Positions 43,558 through 51,076 of a stretch of 64,000 nucleotides of DNA are shown here, in pieces. Both the position numbers and the translations under genes were made by a program. A model generated the notes under the pieces. That model was not told the DNA's origin. It was given only the letters and a program-made list of their open reading frames with translations, and searched no databases. Source of the stretch: Kitasatospora gansuensis (GTDB lineage: Bacteria; Actinomycetota; Actinomycetes; Streptomycetales; Streptomycetaceae); contig NZ_JACHJR010000001.1 in assembly GCF_014203705.1 (NCBI RefSeq), positions 6,262,001 through 6,326,000 on the forward strand, written 5' to 3'. Every line of letters begins with the position of its first letter. Position 1 is the stretch's first letter.

Positions 43558-44430
43558 TCAGCCCCGCTCCGCCACGAAGATCGCGGTCCCGGGGAACAGC
43601 TCGCCGCGCAGCGGGCTCCAGCCGCCCCAGGTCTGCTCCAGCTCCTCCGGCCACTCCGGCTCGACCAGGTCCAGCAGCCGGAACCCGGCCCCGACCAGCT
43701 CGCGCACCCGGTCCCCGAGCGTGCGGTGGTGCTCGACGTAGGTGGCCCGTCCCTCGGCGTCCTGCTCGACGTACGGGGTGCGGTCGAAGTACGAGGAGGA
43801 CGCGGTCAGCCCCTCCTCACCGGGCTCGTCCGGGAAGGCCCAGCGGATCGGGTGGGTGACCGAGAAGACCCAGCGGCCCCCCGGGCGCAGCACCCGGTGC
43901 ACCTCGCGCATCAGCTCGGCGGTGTCCGCGCTGAACGGCACCGCCCCGTACGCCGAGCAGGCCAGGTCGAAGGAGCCGTCCGCGAACGGCAGCACCGACC
44001 CGTCGGCCTGCACCACCGCGATCGGCTCGGCGCCCCGGCCGAGGTCGATCCGGCGGGAGTGCTGGAGCTGGCGGTAGGAGATGTCCAGCGCGACCGGCCG
44101 GGCGCCCTGGGCGGCCAGCCAGCGGGAGCACTGGGCGGCGCCGGAGCCGATCTCCAGCACCTGGGCGCCGCGCAGCGCCTCGGCCGGGCCGAGCAGCCGG
44201 ACCTCGGCCTCGTCCACGCCCTCGGGGCACCAGGTGAAGCGGTCGTCGCCGAGGAACTCGCCGTGCTCGTCCTGGTACTCATCGGCGTTCCGGTCCCACC
44301 AGAGCCGGCTGGCCCGGCTGGACTCGCCGGCCTCGGCGTCCCGGCGGAGGGCGTCGTCCTCTTCCTCCTCGGGAAGGTCGGCGGGGACAAGATCGTCCGG
44401 GTCGAAGGCGGGGGTGGTGGCCAAGGTCAT
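43558..44430 (-). CDS. Class I SAM-dependent methyltransferase
   Basis: A 290-residue protein; ATG 44430 is chosen because it gives a compact N-terminus with an acidic stretch (about residues 20-27). Motif I VLEIGSGAAQCSRWLAAQG, motif II ALDISYRQL, and ADGSVLPFADGSFDLACSAY mark a Methyltransf_11-type fold. The C-terminal half has VTHPIRWAFPD. The substrate is unknown. It precedes hrpB and is divergent from rpsA, an order conserved in Streptomyces as far as I recall. Confidence 0.87.
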   Translation of the reverse strand: MTLATTPAFDPDDLVPADLPEEEEDDALRRDAEAGESSRASRLWWDRNADEYQDEHGEFLGDDRFTWCPEGVDEAEVRLLGPAEALRGAQVLEIGSGAAQCSRWLAAQGARPVALDISYRQLQHSRRIDLGRGAEPIAVVQADGSVLPFADGSFDLACSAYGAVPFSADTAELMREVHRVLRPGGRWVFSVTHPIRWAFPDEPGEEGLTASSSYFDRTPYVEQDAEGRATYVEHHRTLGDRVRELVGAGFRLLDLVEPEWPEELEQTWGGWSPLRGELFPGTAIFVAERG

Positions 44431-44845
44431 AGAGCCCGTCGCGTAGGGTATGGACTGCGGAAGCGCTGCTGTCACGAAACCGGAGCCGCAAGGTACCGGG
44501 TCGTGACCGTGACATCCGGGGAGAGGCCCCTGCGGCTGCCATCGTGAGATGCGCAATCGGAGGATATGGCCTGATCCATCCCGACCTCCACCGTCTCGCC
44601 CTCTTCGGCGTTGACCGTGCCGGGCTGGACCCGTATGCTACAAGTTGCGCTGCGGGCCTGCGCGCCTCGGACGGAGCAGGTCGCGCTCGCATCTGTCGAA
44701 GACCCCACGGTCGCAAGACGGACACCTTCTGGGTAACCGGAATGGTGGGCCGTGTTCTTGGCTGTCCGGCTTTCGGTGGGAGCGATACGGGCCCTCCGCG
44801 TGGCATTACCTACGACTTCTTGTCCGTACCGGAGCCCTTTTCCTA
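44431..44845. promoter_or_regulatory. 415-base divergent control region upstream of rpsA
   Basis: This is the longest gene-free stretch in the window. It holds the rpsA promoter (see 44611-44639) and a roughly 200-nt rpsA leader. I see no tRNA or coding sequence in it. The left 180 bases serve the methyltransferase-hrpB unit; no consensus promoter was found there. Confidence 0.6.
44611..44639 (+). promoter_or_regulatory. Consensus housekeeping promoter of rpsA
   Basis: TTGACC at 44611-44616 and TATGCT at 44634-44639 are separated by 17 bases and match the principal (HrdB-type) sigma consensus. Transcription would start near 44646, leaving a leader of about 200 nt that could carry S1 autoregulation. 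Confidence 0.8.
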
Positions 44846-46336
44846 ATGACGAGCCCCACCGACACCTCTGTCAGCACCACCCCGCAGGTCGCGATCAACG
44901 ACATCGGCGACGCGGAAGCGTTCCTCGCGGCGATCGACGAGACCATCAAGTACTTCAACGATGGCGACATCGTCGAGGGCATCATCGTGAAGGTCGACCG
45001 TGACGAGGTTCTCCTCGACATCGGTTACAAGACCGAGGGTGTCATCCCCTCCCGTGAGCTTTCGATCAAGCACGACGTTGACCCGCACGAGGTCGTCAAG
45101 GTCGGCGACGAGATCGAGGCCCTGGTTCTCCAGAAGGAGGACAAGGAGGGTCGTCTGATCCTGTCCAAGAAGCGGGCTCAGTACGAGCGCGCCTGGGGCA
45201 CGATCGAGAAGATCAAGGAAGAGGACGGGATCGTCACCGGTACCGTCATCGAGGTCGTCAAGGGTGGTCTCATCCTCGACATCGGCCTCCGTGGCTTCCT
45301 GCCGGCTTCGCTCGTCGAGATGCGCCGCGTCCGCGACCTCCAGCCCTACGTGGGCAAGGAGCTCGAGGCCAAGATCATCGAGCTGGACAAGAACCGCAAC
45401 AACGTGGTCCTGTCCCGCCGTGCCTGGCTGGAGCAGACCCAGAGCGAGGTCCGCCAGACCTTCCTCACCACCCTCCAGAAGGGTCAGGTGCGCTCCGGCG
45501 TCGTCTCCTCGATCGTCAACTTCGGTGCCTTCGTGGACCTGGGTGGCGTCGACGGCCTGGTGCACGTCTCCGAGCTGTCCTGGAAGCACATCGACCACCC
45601 GTCCGAGGTTGTCGAGGTCGGCCAGGAGGTCACCGTCGAGGTTCTCGACGTTGACATGGACCGCGAGCGCGTCTCCCTGTCGCTGAAGGCGACCCAGGAG
45701 GACCCGTGGCAGCAGTTCGCCCGGACGCACCAGATCGGTCAGGTCGTCCCCGGTAAGGTCACCAAGCTCGTTCCGTTCGGTGCGTTCGTGCGCGTCGACG
45801 AGGGCATCGAGGGCCTGGTCCACATCTCCGAGCTGGCCGAGCGCCACGTGGAGATCCCGGAGCAGGTCGTCCAGGTCGGCGACGAGATCTTCGTCAAGGT
45901 CATCGACATCGACCTCGAGCGCCGCCGCATCAGCCTCTCGCTGAAGCAGGCCAACGAGTCGCTCGGTGCCGACCCGGCCACGGTCGAGTTCGACCCGACC
46001 CTGTACGGCATGGCTGCCTCGTACGACGACGCCGGCAACTACATCTACCCGGAGGGCTTCGACCCCGAGGCGAACGACTGGCTGCCCGGCTTCGAGAAGC
46101 AGCGTGAGGAGTGGGAGCGCCAGTACGCCGAGGCGCAGACCCGCTTCGAGCAGCACCAGGCCCAGGTCATCAAGAGCCGTGAGGCCGATGCCGAGGCCGC
46201 TGCCGAGAGTGGCGAGGCCGTTGTCGCCGCCGCCGGTGGCTCGTACTCCTCCAGCAGCGACGAGGGCTCCGGCGCTCTCGCTTCGGACGAGGCGCTCGCC
46301 GCGCTGCGCGAGAAGCTGGCCGGTGGCCAGAGCTGA
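44846..46336 (+). CDS. rpsA: 30S ribosomal protein S1
   Basis: A 496-residue protein; ATG 44846 with GGAG at 44831-44834. Four S1 RNA-binding domains are visible at about residues 36-105, 120-187, 205-275 and 290-362, for example FGAFVDLGGVDGLVHVSELS and FGAFVRVDEGIEGLVHISEL. An acidic, Ala/Ser-rich tail follows. It recruits mRNA to the ribosome. Codons such as GTT and CGT are more frequent than in neighbours, as expected for a highly expressed gene. It has a strong promoter and a very strong terminator. Confidence 0.97.
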   Translation: MTSPTDTSVSTTPQVAINDIGDAEAFLAAIDETIKYFNDGDIVEGIIVKVDRDEVLLDIGYKTEGVIPSRELSIKHDVDPHEVVKVGDEIEALVLQKEDKEGRLILSKKRAQYERAWGTIEKIKEEDGIVTGTVIEVVKGGLILDIGLRGFLPASLVEMRRVRDLQPYVGKELEAKIIELDKNRNNVVLSRRAWLEQTQSEVRQTFLTTLQKGQVRSGVVSSIVNFGAFVDLGGVDGLVHVSELSWKHIDHPSEVVEVGQEVTVEVLDVDMDRERVSLSLKATQEDPWQQFARTHQIGQVVPGKVTKLVPFGAFVRVDEGIEGLVHISELAERHVEIPEQVVQVGDEIFVKVIDIDLERRRISLSLKQANESLGADPATVEFDPTLYGMAASYDDAGNYIYPEGFDPEANDWLPGFEKQREEWERQYAEAQTRFEQHQAQVIKSREADAEAAAESGEAVVAAAGGSYSSSSDEGSGALASDEALAALREKLAGGQS

Positions 46337-46367
46337 TCTCATCCTCATCACTGAGGGTTAGTCACTG

Positions 46368-46406
46368 ACGAACCCCCCGTCCCGGTTCCCGGGACGGGGG
46401 GTTCGT
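46368..46406 (+). terminator. Terminator of rpsA
   Basis: A perfect 18-bp stem (46368-46385 with 46389-46406) and 3-nt loop lie 31 bases after the stop. Confidence 0.92.
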
Positions 46407-46496
46407 TCGTGTGAGATGGAACTCCGGCCCGAGGTATAGGGCATTGGTGCGTTTACGCCTAGCTTTGAGGGGAACTGCCCGAAAGGCCACGCACAT

Positions 46497-48728
46497 ATGC
46501 GCACCTCCCTTACTGCGGCACCCCCCACCTCGCAGCCCGCCGGACCTCAGGTCGGCGGGCGGCTCGCGGCCCTCGGCCGGTTCTGCCATCGCCACCGGCG
46601 CTGGGTGCTCGGCCTGTGGGCCGTGGTGCTGCTGCTGGGTGTGCTGATCGGCGGGCGGGTGTTCGACAGCAGTGTCTCGACCACCTCGGCGGGCGGCTCG
46701 GAATCGGCCGCCGGCACCGCCGCGGTGGCCGCCGCCGACCCGGCCAGGGGCACCGTGACCGCGGTGGTGGACGGTGCGCCGGTGAGCGATCCGGCGGTCA
46801 AGGCCGCCGTGACGGCCGCCACCGCCGAGATCGGCGCGCTGCCCGGGGTGACCTCGGTCTCCGACCCGTACGGCACCGGTGGCGCGCTCACCTCCACTGA
46901 CGGGAACGCCGGTCTGGTCTCGGTGCGGATGGCGGACGGCAGCACCGACGCGCAGCTGAAGGCCGTGACGGCCGAGCTGGCCGCGATCGGCGCCCCCGGC
47001 ACCCACGTGACCGTCGGCGGGGACCTGGTGATCCAGCAGGAGGTCAAGGACCAGACCGAGCGGGACACCCGCTTCGGTGAGATCGTCACGCTGCCGCTGA
47101 CCCTGCTGGTGATGGTGCTGGTCTTCGGTGGCTTCGCCGCCGCGAGCCTGCCGGTGATCGGGGCGGTCGCCTCGGTCGGCGGGGCCCTGCTGGCGATGTT
47201 CGGCTTCAGCCGGCTGATGGACATCGACACCAGCGTGCTGCCGATCGCCACCGTGCTCGGCCTCGGACTCTCCATCGACTACGCGCTGCTGATGGTCAAC
47301 CGGTTCCGCGAGGAACGCGGGCACGGGGCCGCGATCGCGGCCGCCGTGGAGCGGACCGCCGCCACGGCGGGCCGGACGGTCGCCTTCTCCGGACTGACCG
47401 TCGCCGTCGCGCTCTCCGGACTCTTCGTCTTCACCAGCCCGGTCTTCCGGGCGGTCGCGGTGGCCGGCGTGAGCGTGGTGGTGATCGCCGTCGCGGCGGC
47501 GCTCACCCTGATCCCCGCGCTGCTCGGCTTCGTCGGACACCGGGTCAGGACACCCAGCGGACCGGTCTCGGACGAGGGCTTCTTCGCCCGGACGGTACGC
47601 CGGGTGCAGCGCCGCGCGGTGCCGGTGGTGCTGATCTGCGTCGCGCTGCTGATGGCGGCCGGCGCCCCGTTCCTCAGCTCGGACTGGCGCAGCTCCGGCG
47701 CCGGCGTGCTGCCCACCTCCTCGGCGGGCCGTCAGGTGGCCGAGACCATCGAACAGCGGTTCCCGCAGCTGGCCCCCGCCCCGGTCACCGTGGTGGTCGA
47801 GGGCGGCCAGGCGGCCGCGCAGCAGTACGCCGATCAGGTGGTTTCGAAGCTGCCCGGCGTGACCGGCGTACGGGCCGTCACGCCGGTCTCCCCGGAGCTG
47901 AGCACGGTCGAGGTGCTGGTCGCCGGTGACCCGCAGGGCAGCGGGGCCAAGGCCGTGGTCGGCGAGCTCCGCGACCAGCGGGGCGGGCTGACCACGTACG
48001 TGACGGGGGACGCCGCCTCGGTGGTCGACTTCCAGCACGAGATCGCCACCCGGGGGCCCTGGGCGCTGGGGCTGGTCGCGGTCGGCACGCTGGTGCTGCT
48101 GTTCCTGATGACCGGCTCGGTGGTGATGCCGGTCAAGGCGCTGCTGATGAACGTGCTCTCGCTGGGGGCCTCGCTCGGCGCGCTGACCCTGGTGTTCCAG
48201 CACGGGTACTTCAGCGGGCTGCTGGGGTTCACCCCGAACGGCGGTCTTGAGACCTTCATACCCGTGCTGGTCTTCGCCTTCGCCTTCGGCCTCTCGATGG
48301 ACTACGAGGTCTTCCTGCTGGCCCGGATCAAGGAACTCCGGGACGAGGGGTACAGCTGTGCCCGCTCGGTGGAGCTCGGGCTGCAGCGGAGCGGACGGAT
48401 CATCACCTCGGCCGGGCTGCTGATGGTGATCGTCTTCGCCGGGTTCGCGGCCGGGCAGATGCTGATGGTCAAGGAGATGGGCGTGGCGCTGGCGGTGGCC
48501 GTCGCGGTGGACGCGACGCTGGTGCGCTGTCTGCTGGTGCCGGCCGCGATGACGCTGTTCGGCGAGTTCAACTGGTGGGCGCCCGCGCCACTGCGGCGGC
48601 TGCACCGGCGGATCGGGCTGACCGAGCACGTCGCGCTGCCGCCGATCCCGGCGGCGGTGCTGCCGGTGCAGCGCCCTTCGGTGGAGCTGGAGCCGGTGGA
48701 GCGGGAACCCGCGGGGGTCAGCGGCTGA
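46497..48728 (+). CDS. MMPL/RND-family membrane transporter
   Basis: A 743-residue transporter; ATG 46497, AAAGG at 46482-46486. It has one N-terminal helix (RWVLGLWAVVLLLGVLIGG), a large extracytoplasmic loop, then blocks of membrane segments in two repeats, about 11-12 in all. GLGLSIDYALLMVNRFREER and FAFGLSMDYEVFLLARIKE are the paired MMPL motifs carrying the proton-relay Asp-Tyr. Relatives export lipids or toxic compounds. Nothing nearby fixes the substrate. Confidence 0.9.
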   Translation: MRTSLTAAPPTSQPAGPQVGGRLAALGRFCHRHRRWVLGLWAVVLLLGVLIGGRVFDSSVSTTSAGGSESAAGTAAVAAADPARGTVTAVVDGAPVSDPAVKAAVTAATAEIGALPGVTSVSDPYGTGGALTSTDGNAGLVSVRMADGSTDAQLKAVTAELAAIGAPGTHVTVGGDLVIQQEVKDQTERDTRFGEIVTLPLTLLVMVLVFGGFAAASLPVIGAVASVGGALLAMFGFSRLMDIDTSVLPIATVLGLGLSIDYALLMVNRFREERGHGAAIAAAVERTAATAGRTVAFSGLTVAVALSGLFVFTSPVFRAVAVAGVSVVVIAVAAALTLIPALLGFVGHRVRTPSGPVSDEGFFARTVRRVQRRAVPVVLICVALLMAAGAPFLSSDWRSSGAGVLPTSSAGRQVAETIEQRFPQLAPAPVTVVVEGGQAAAQQYADQVVSKLPGVTGVRAVTPVSPELSTVEVLVAGDPQGSGAKAVVGELRDQRGGLTTYVTGDAASVVDFQHEIATRGPWALGLVAVGTLVLLFLMTGSVVMPVKALLMNVLSLGASLGALTLVFQHGYFSGLLGFTPNGGLETFIPVLVFAFAFGLSMDYEVFLLARIKELRDEGYSCARSVELGLQRSGRIITSAGLLMVIVFAGFAAGQMLMVKEMGVALAVAVAVDATLVRCLLVPAAMTLFGEFNWWAPAPLRRLHRRIGLTEHVALPPIPAAVLPVQRPSVELEPVEREPAGVSG

Positions 48729-48870
48729 GGCAGCTGTTGCCGAAGTCGCCGCTGAGCGCGGACAGCCCGCCGAGCGCGTCGCAGGCGGCGGCCGGACCTG
48801 CGCCGGCCAGCAGCAGACCGCCGGCGGCGGTGATCAGCAGGACGGCGAGCCTGGTCTTGGTGAGCTTCAT
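48718..48870 (-). CDS. Small secreted peptide with two cysteines
   Basis: A 50-residue protein; ATG 48870 has GAAGGGAT upstream. A signal peptide (MKLTKTRLAVLLITAAGG, then LLLAGAGPAAA) is followed by a mature part of about 22 residues with one Cys at each end, starting CDALGG and ending NSCLSR, so it could form a loop through one disulfide. It overlaps the 3' end of the MMPL gene by 11 bases on the other strand. Family unknown. Confidence 0.6.
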   Translation of the reverse strand: MKLTKTRLAVLLITAAGGLLLAGAGPAAACDALGGLSALSGDFGNSCLSR

Positions 48871-48957
48871 GACGGGCATCCCTTCGCGGCGGTACGGAGC
48901 GACCTGCTCAACGCGTCCGGCGGGGGGAAGGCATGGCCGGGTCATCCGAACGGCGGA

Positions 48958-49374
48958 TCAGCCGAGCTTGGCGAGCAGCGCGATGCCGTCCCGCAGCCGG
49001 TGCTGCTCGGCCGGGGTGAGCCGGTCCGCGATGGCGGCCGCCAGGTCCCCTTCGCGGCGGCTGCGCTGGGCGTGCAGGGCGGCGGTGCCCTCGGCGGTGG
49101 CGGCGTGCAGCACCTTGCGGCCGTCGGTGGCGTGCCGCTGCGGCTCGACCAGCCCGGCCCCGGTGAGCAGGGCGACGGTGCGGGCCATCGACTGGTGCCG
49201 GACGCGCTGACGATCCGCCAGCTCGGCGGTGGTGTGCGGGCCCTCGCGGACCAGCCAGCCGAGGACGGCGGCCTGGTTCTGCGGCAGCTCGTCGCCGACC
49301 CGCAGATGGCGGACCAGGGTGCCGATGGTGGTGCGCAGCTCGGCGGCGAGCTCCAGGGGGTCGAGGTTCTCCAT
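48958..49374 (-). CDS. MarR-family transcriptional regulator
   Basis: A 138-residue winged-helix regulator: a dimer helix, then TTAELADRQRVRHQSMARTV (recognition region) and GLVEPQRHATDGRKV (wing). MarR proteins usually repress an adjacent divergent gene and release on a ligand. The divergent gene here is the metallo-beta-lactamase-fold protein, and the 62-base gap contains palindromes. Confidence 0.9.
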   Translation of the reverse strand: MENLDPLELAAELRTTIGTLVRHLRVGDELPQNQAAVLGWLVREGPHTTAELADRQRVRHQSMARTVALLTGAGLVEPQRHATDGRKVLHAATAEGTAALHAQRSRREGDLAAAIADRLTPAEQHRLRDGIALLAKLG

Positions 49375-49394
49375 GGGAGCAGTCTATCCGGATT

Positions 49395-49423
49395 CTGTAC
49401 AGCAGAACTGTACAGTCCTGCTG
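49395..49423. promoter_or_regulatory. MarR operator candidate
   Basis: The 8-bp palindrome CTGTACAG occurs twice (49395-49402 and 49408-49415). The second copy is the centre of a 24-bp inverted repeat (49400-49423) with two mismatched positions. It lies just before the start at 49437, where a repressor would block transcription both ways. Confidence 0.65.
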
Positions 49424-49436
49424 TAGTGTTTCCGGT

Positions 49437-50081
49437 ATGCGACTCACCAAGTTCGGACATGCCTGCGTACGCGTCGAGACCGAGCGGGCCACCGTGGTCA
49501 TCGACCCCGGAGCGTTCACCGAGGAGGACGCCCTGCGGGGTGCCGACGCGGTGCTGATCACCCATGAGCACTTCGACCACTTCGTGGAGGACCGCCTGCG
49601 CGCGGCCGCCGAGGCCGACCCCGGGCTGCGGATCTGGACCAACGGCTCGGTCGCCCGGCAGCTGACCGGGCTGGGCAGCCGGGTCAAGGTGGTGGGGGAG
49701 GGCGATGCTTTCGAGGTCAACGGTCTGGACGTCAGCGTGCACGGCGAGTGGCACGCCGTCATCCACCCGGACATCCCCCGGGTGGGCAACATCGGCTTCC
49801 TGCTGGACGGCCGGCTGTTCCACCCCGGCGACGCGCTGACCCTGCCGCCGCAGCCGGTGGAGACGCTGCTGCTCCCGCTGGCCGCACCCTGGGCGCGGGT
49901 CGCCGACCTGATCGACTACGTCCGCGAGGCCGCGCCCCGGCGGGCGCTCGCCGTGCACGAGGCGGTGCTCAGCGAGGCCGGGCAGGCCGTGCACGGGCGG
50001 CTGATCGGCGGGACGTCCGGGGTGGAGTTCGGGCAGCCGAAGCCCGGCGAGCAGCTCGATCTCGACGGGGCGGTAGCCTGA
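49437..50081 (+). CDS. Metallo-beta-lactamase-fold hydrolase (UPF0173-like)
   Basis: A 214-residue cytosolic protein with MRLTKFGHACVRVE at the start and the metal motif THEHFDHF. Later metal ligands are in GEWHAVIHPD, HPGDAL and LAVHEAVL. This matches the UlaG/UPF0173 branch of the fold, whose members hydrolyse esters, lactones or phosphodiesters. Substrate unknown. It is divergent from, and probably controlled by, the MarR-type gene, and lies 4 bases before coaE. Confidence 0.85.
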   Translation: MRLTKFGHACVRVETERATVVIDPGAFTEEDALRGADAVLITHEHFDHFVEDRLRAAAEADPGLRIWTNGSVARQLTGLGSRVKVVGEGDAFEVNGLDVSVHGEWHAVIHPDIPRVGNIGFLLDGRLFHPGDALTLPPQPVETLLLPLAAPWARVADLIDYVREAAPRRALAVHEAVLSEAGQAVHGRLIGGTSGVEFGQPKPGEQLDLDGAVA

Positions 50082-50085
50082 CGCC

Positions 50086-50679
50086 ATGCTGAGGATCGGA
50101 CTTACGGGCGGGATCGGCGCGGGCAAGAGCGAGGTCTCCGGGCAACTGGCCGCGCTGGGCGCGCTGATCGTGGACTCCGACCTGATCGCCCGTGAGGTGG
50201 TCGCGCCGGGGACGGACGGACTGCGCGCCGTGGTGGCCGAGTTCGGCCCCTCGGTGCTGCGGGCCGACGGTTCGCTGGACCGGCCCGCGCTCGGTGCGCT
50301 GGTCTTCGCCGACCCGGAGCGGCTGGCGGCGCTGAACGCGATCGTGCACCCGCTGGTCCGGGCCCGCTCCGCCGAACTGGAGGCCGCGGCGGGCGAGCGG
50401 GACGTGGTGGTGCACGACGTCCCGCTGCTCGCCGAGAACGGGCTCGCGCCGCTCTACGACCAGGTGGTCGTGGTGGACGCGAGCGACGAGGTCCGGATCG
50501 ACCGGCTGGTCCGGCTGCGCGGCATGACCGAGGCCGAGGCCCGGGCCCGGATGGCCGCCCAGGCCGACCGGCAGACCCGGCTGGCGATCGCCGACCTGGT
50601 GATCGACAACAGCGGCACGCTGGCCGAACTGGCGCCCCGGGTGCAGGAGTTGTGGGAGACCTTGCAGAAGCGGGTCTAG
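50086..50679 (+). CDS. coaE: Dephospho-CoA kinase
   Basis: A 197-residue enzyme of the last step of coenzyme A synthesis, phosphorylating the 3'-OH of dephospho-CoA. P-loop GLTGGIGAGKSEVSG is at the N-terminus; then DSDLIAREVV, HDVPLLAENG and the lid RMAAQADRQTRLAIAD. Length is normal for single-domain CoaE. It follows the metallo-hydrolase gene directly. Confidence 0.95.
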   Translation: MLRIGLTGGIGAGKSEVSGQLAALGALIVDSDLIAREVVAPGTDGLRAVVAEFGPSVLRADGSLDRPALGALVFADPERLAALNAIVHPLVRARSAELEAAAGERDVVVHDVPLLAENGLAPLYDQVVVVDASDEVRIDRLVRLRGMTEAEARARMAAQADRQTRLAIADLVIDNSGTLAELAPRVQELWETLQKRV

Positions 50680-51062
50680 TTTCCGAGGATGCCCTGGACG
50701 GCGCCGGTCAGTTCGGCGACCGCGACGGCCAGCGGGGCGATCGGGGCGGCGATCGCGGTCAGCCGGTCCAGGGCGCGGCGCAGCACACCGGGCTCGGGGC
50801 GCTGCTCGGCCAACTCCTCGCGCAGGCGGCGTACTTCGAGCTGCGGGGTGTCGCCGTCGGGGAGCTCGGACCGGTGCTCGGCGAGCAACCGCTCAACGGT
50901 GGCGAGCAGTTCGACGGCCAGCGCCCGATGGTCGACCGCCAGGTTCTGGAAGCCGACCGGGCCGCTGACCGCGCGGGCGTGCTGGCCGATCGCCTGGTTG
51001 CCGACCTGGCTGTGGCCGCCGAACTGCTGGACGCCGTGGTTGGTCACCGGTTCGTTCGACAT
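50676..51062 (-). CDS. Small protein with N-terminal Gly/Asn/Gln motif shared with the upstream gene
   Basis: A 128-residue protein; ATG 51062 with GAAGGA 6 bases upstream. Residues 8-31 are a motif almost repeated at the C-terminus of the neighbouring membrane protein. Residues about 38-128 are helical: a charged part (LLATVERLLAEHRSELPDG and RRLREELAEQ), then a hydrophobic end (LTAIAAPIAPLAVAVAEL). This end may lie in or on a membrane. The helical part loosely resembles small actinobacterial proteins such as DUF5955, which I cannot confirm. It lies 14 bases downstream of the membrane-protein gene, so the two form an operon. It is convergent with coaE, overlapping it by 4 bases. Confidence 0.7.
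   Translation of the reverse strand: MSNEPVTNHGVQQFGGHSQVGNQAIGQHARAVSGPVGFQNLAVDHRALAVELLATVERLLAEHRSELPDGDTPQLEVRRLREELAEQRPEPGVLRRALDRLTAIAAPIAPLAVAVAELTGAVQGILGN
50970..51041 (-). other. Shared motif, copy 2 (N-terminus of the small protein)
   Basis: A 24-residue stretch with NHGVQQFGG then SQVGNQAIGQHA. It is identical at 17 of 24 ungapped positions to the copy encoded at 51149-51220. Confidence 0.8.
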
Positions 51063-51076
51063 CAACGGTCCTTCCG

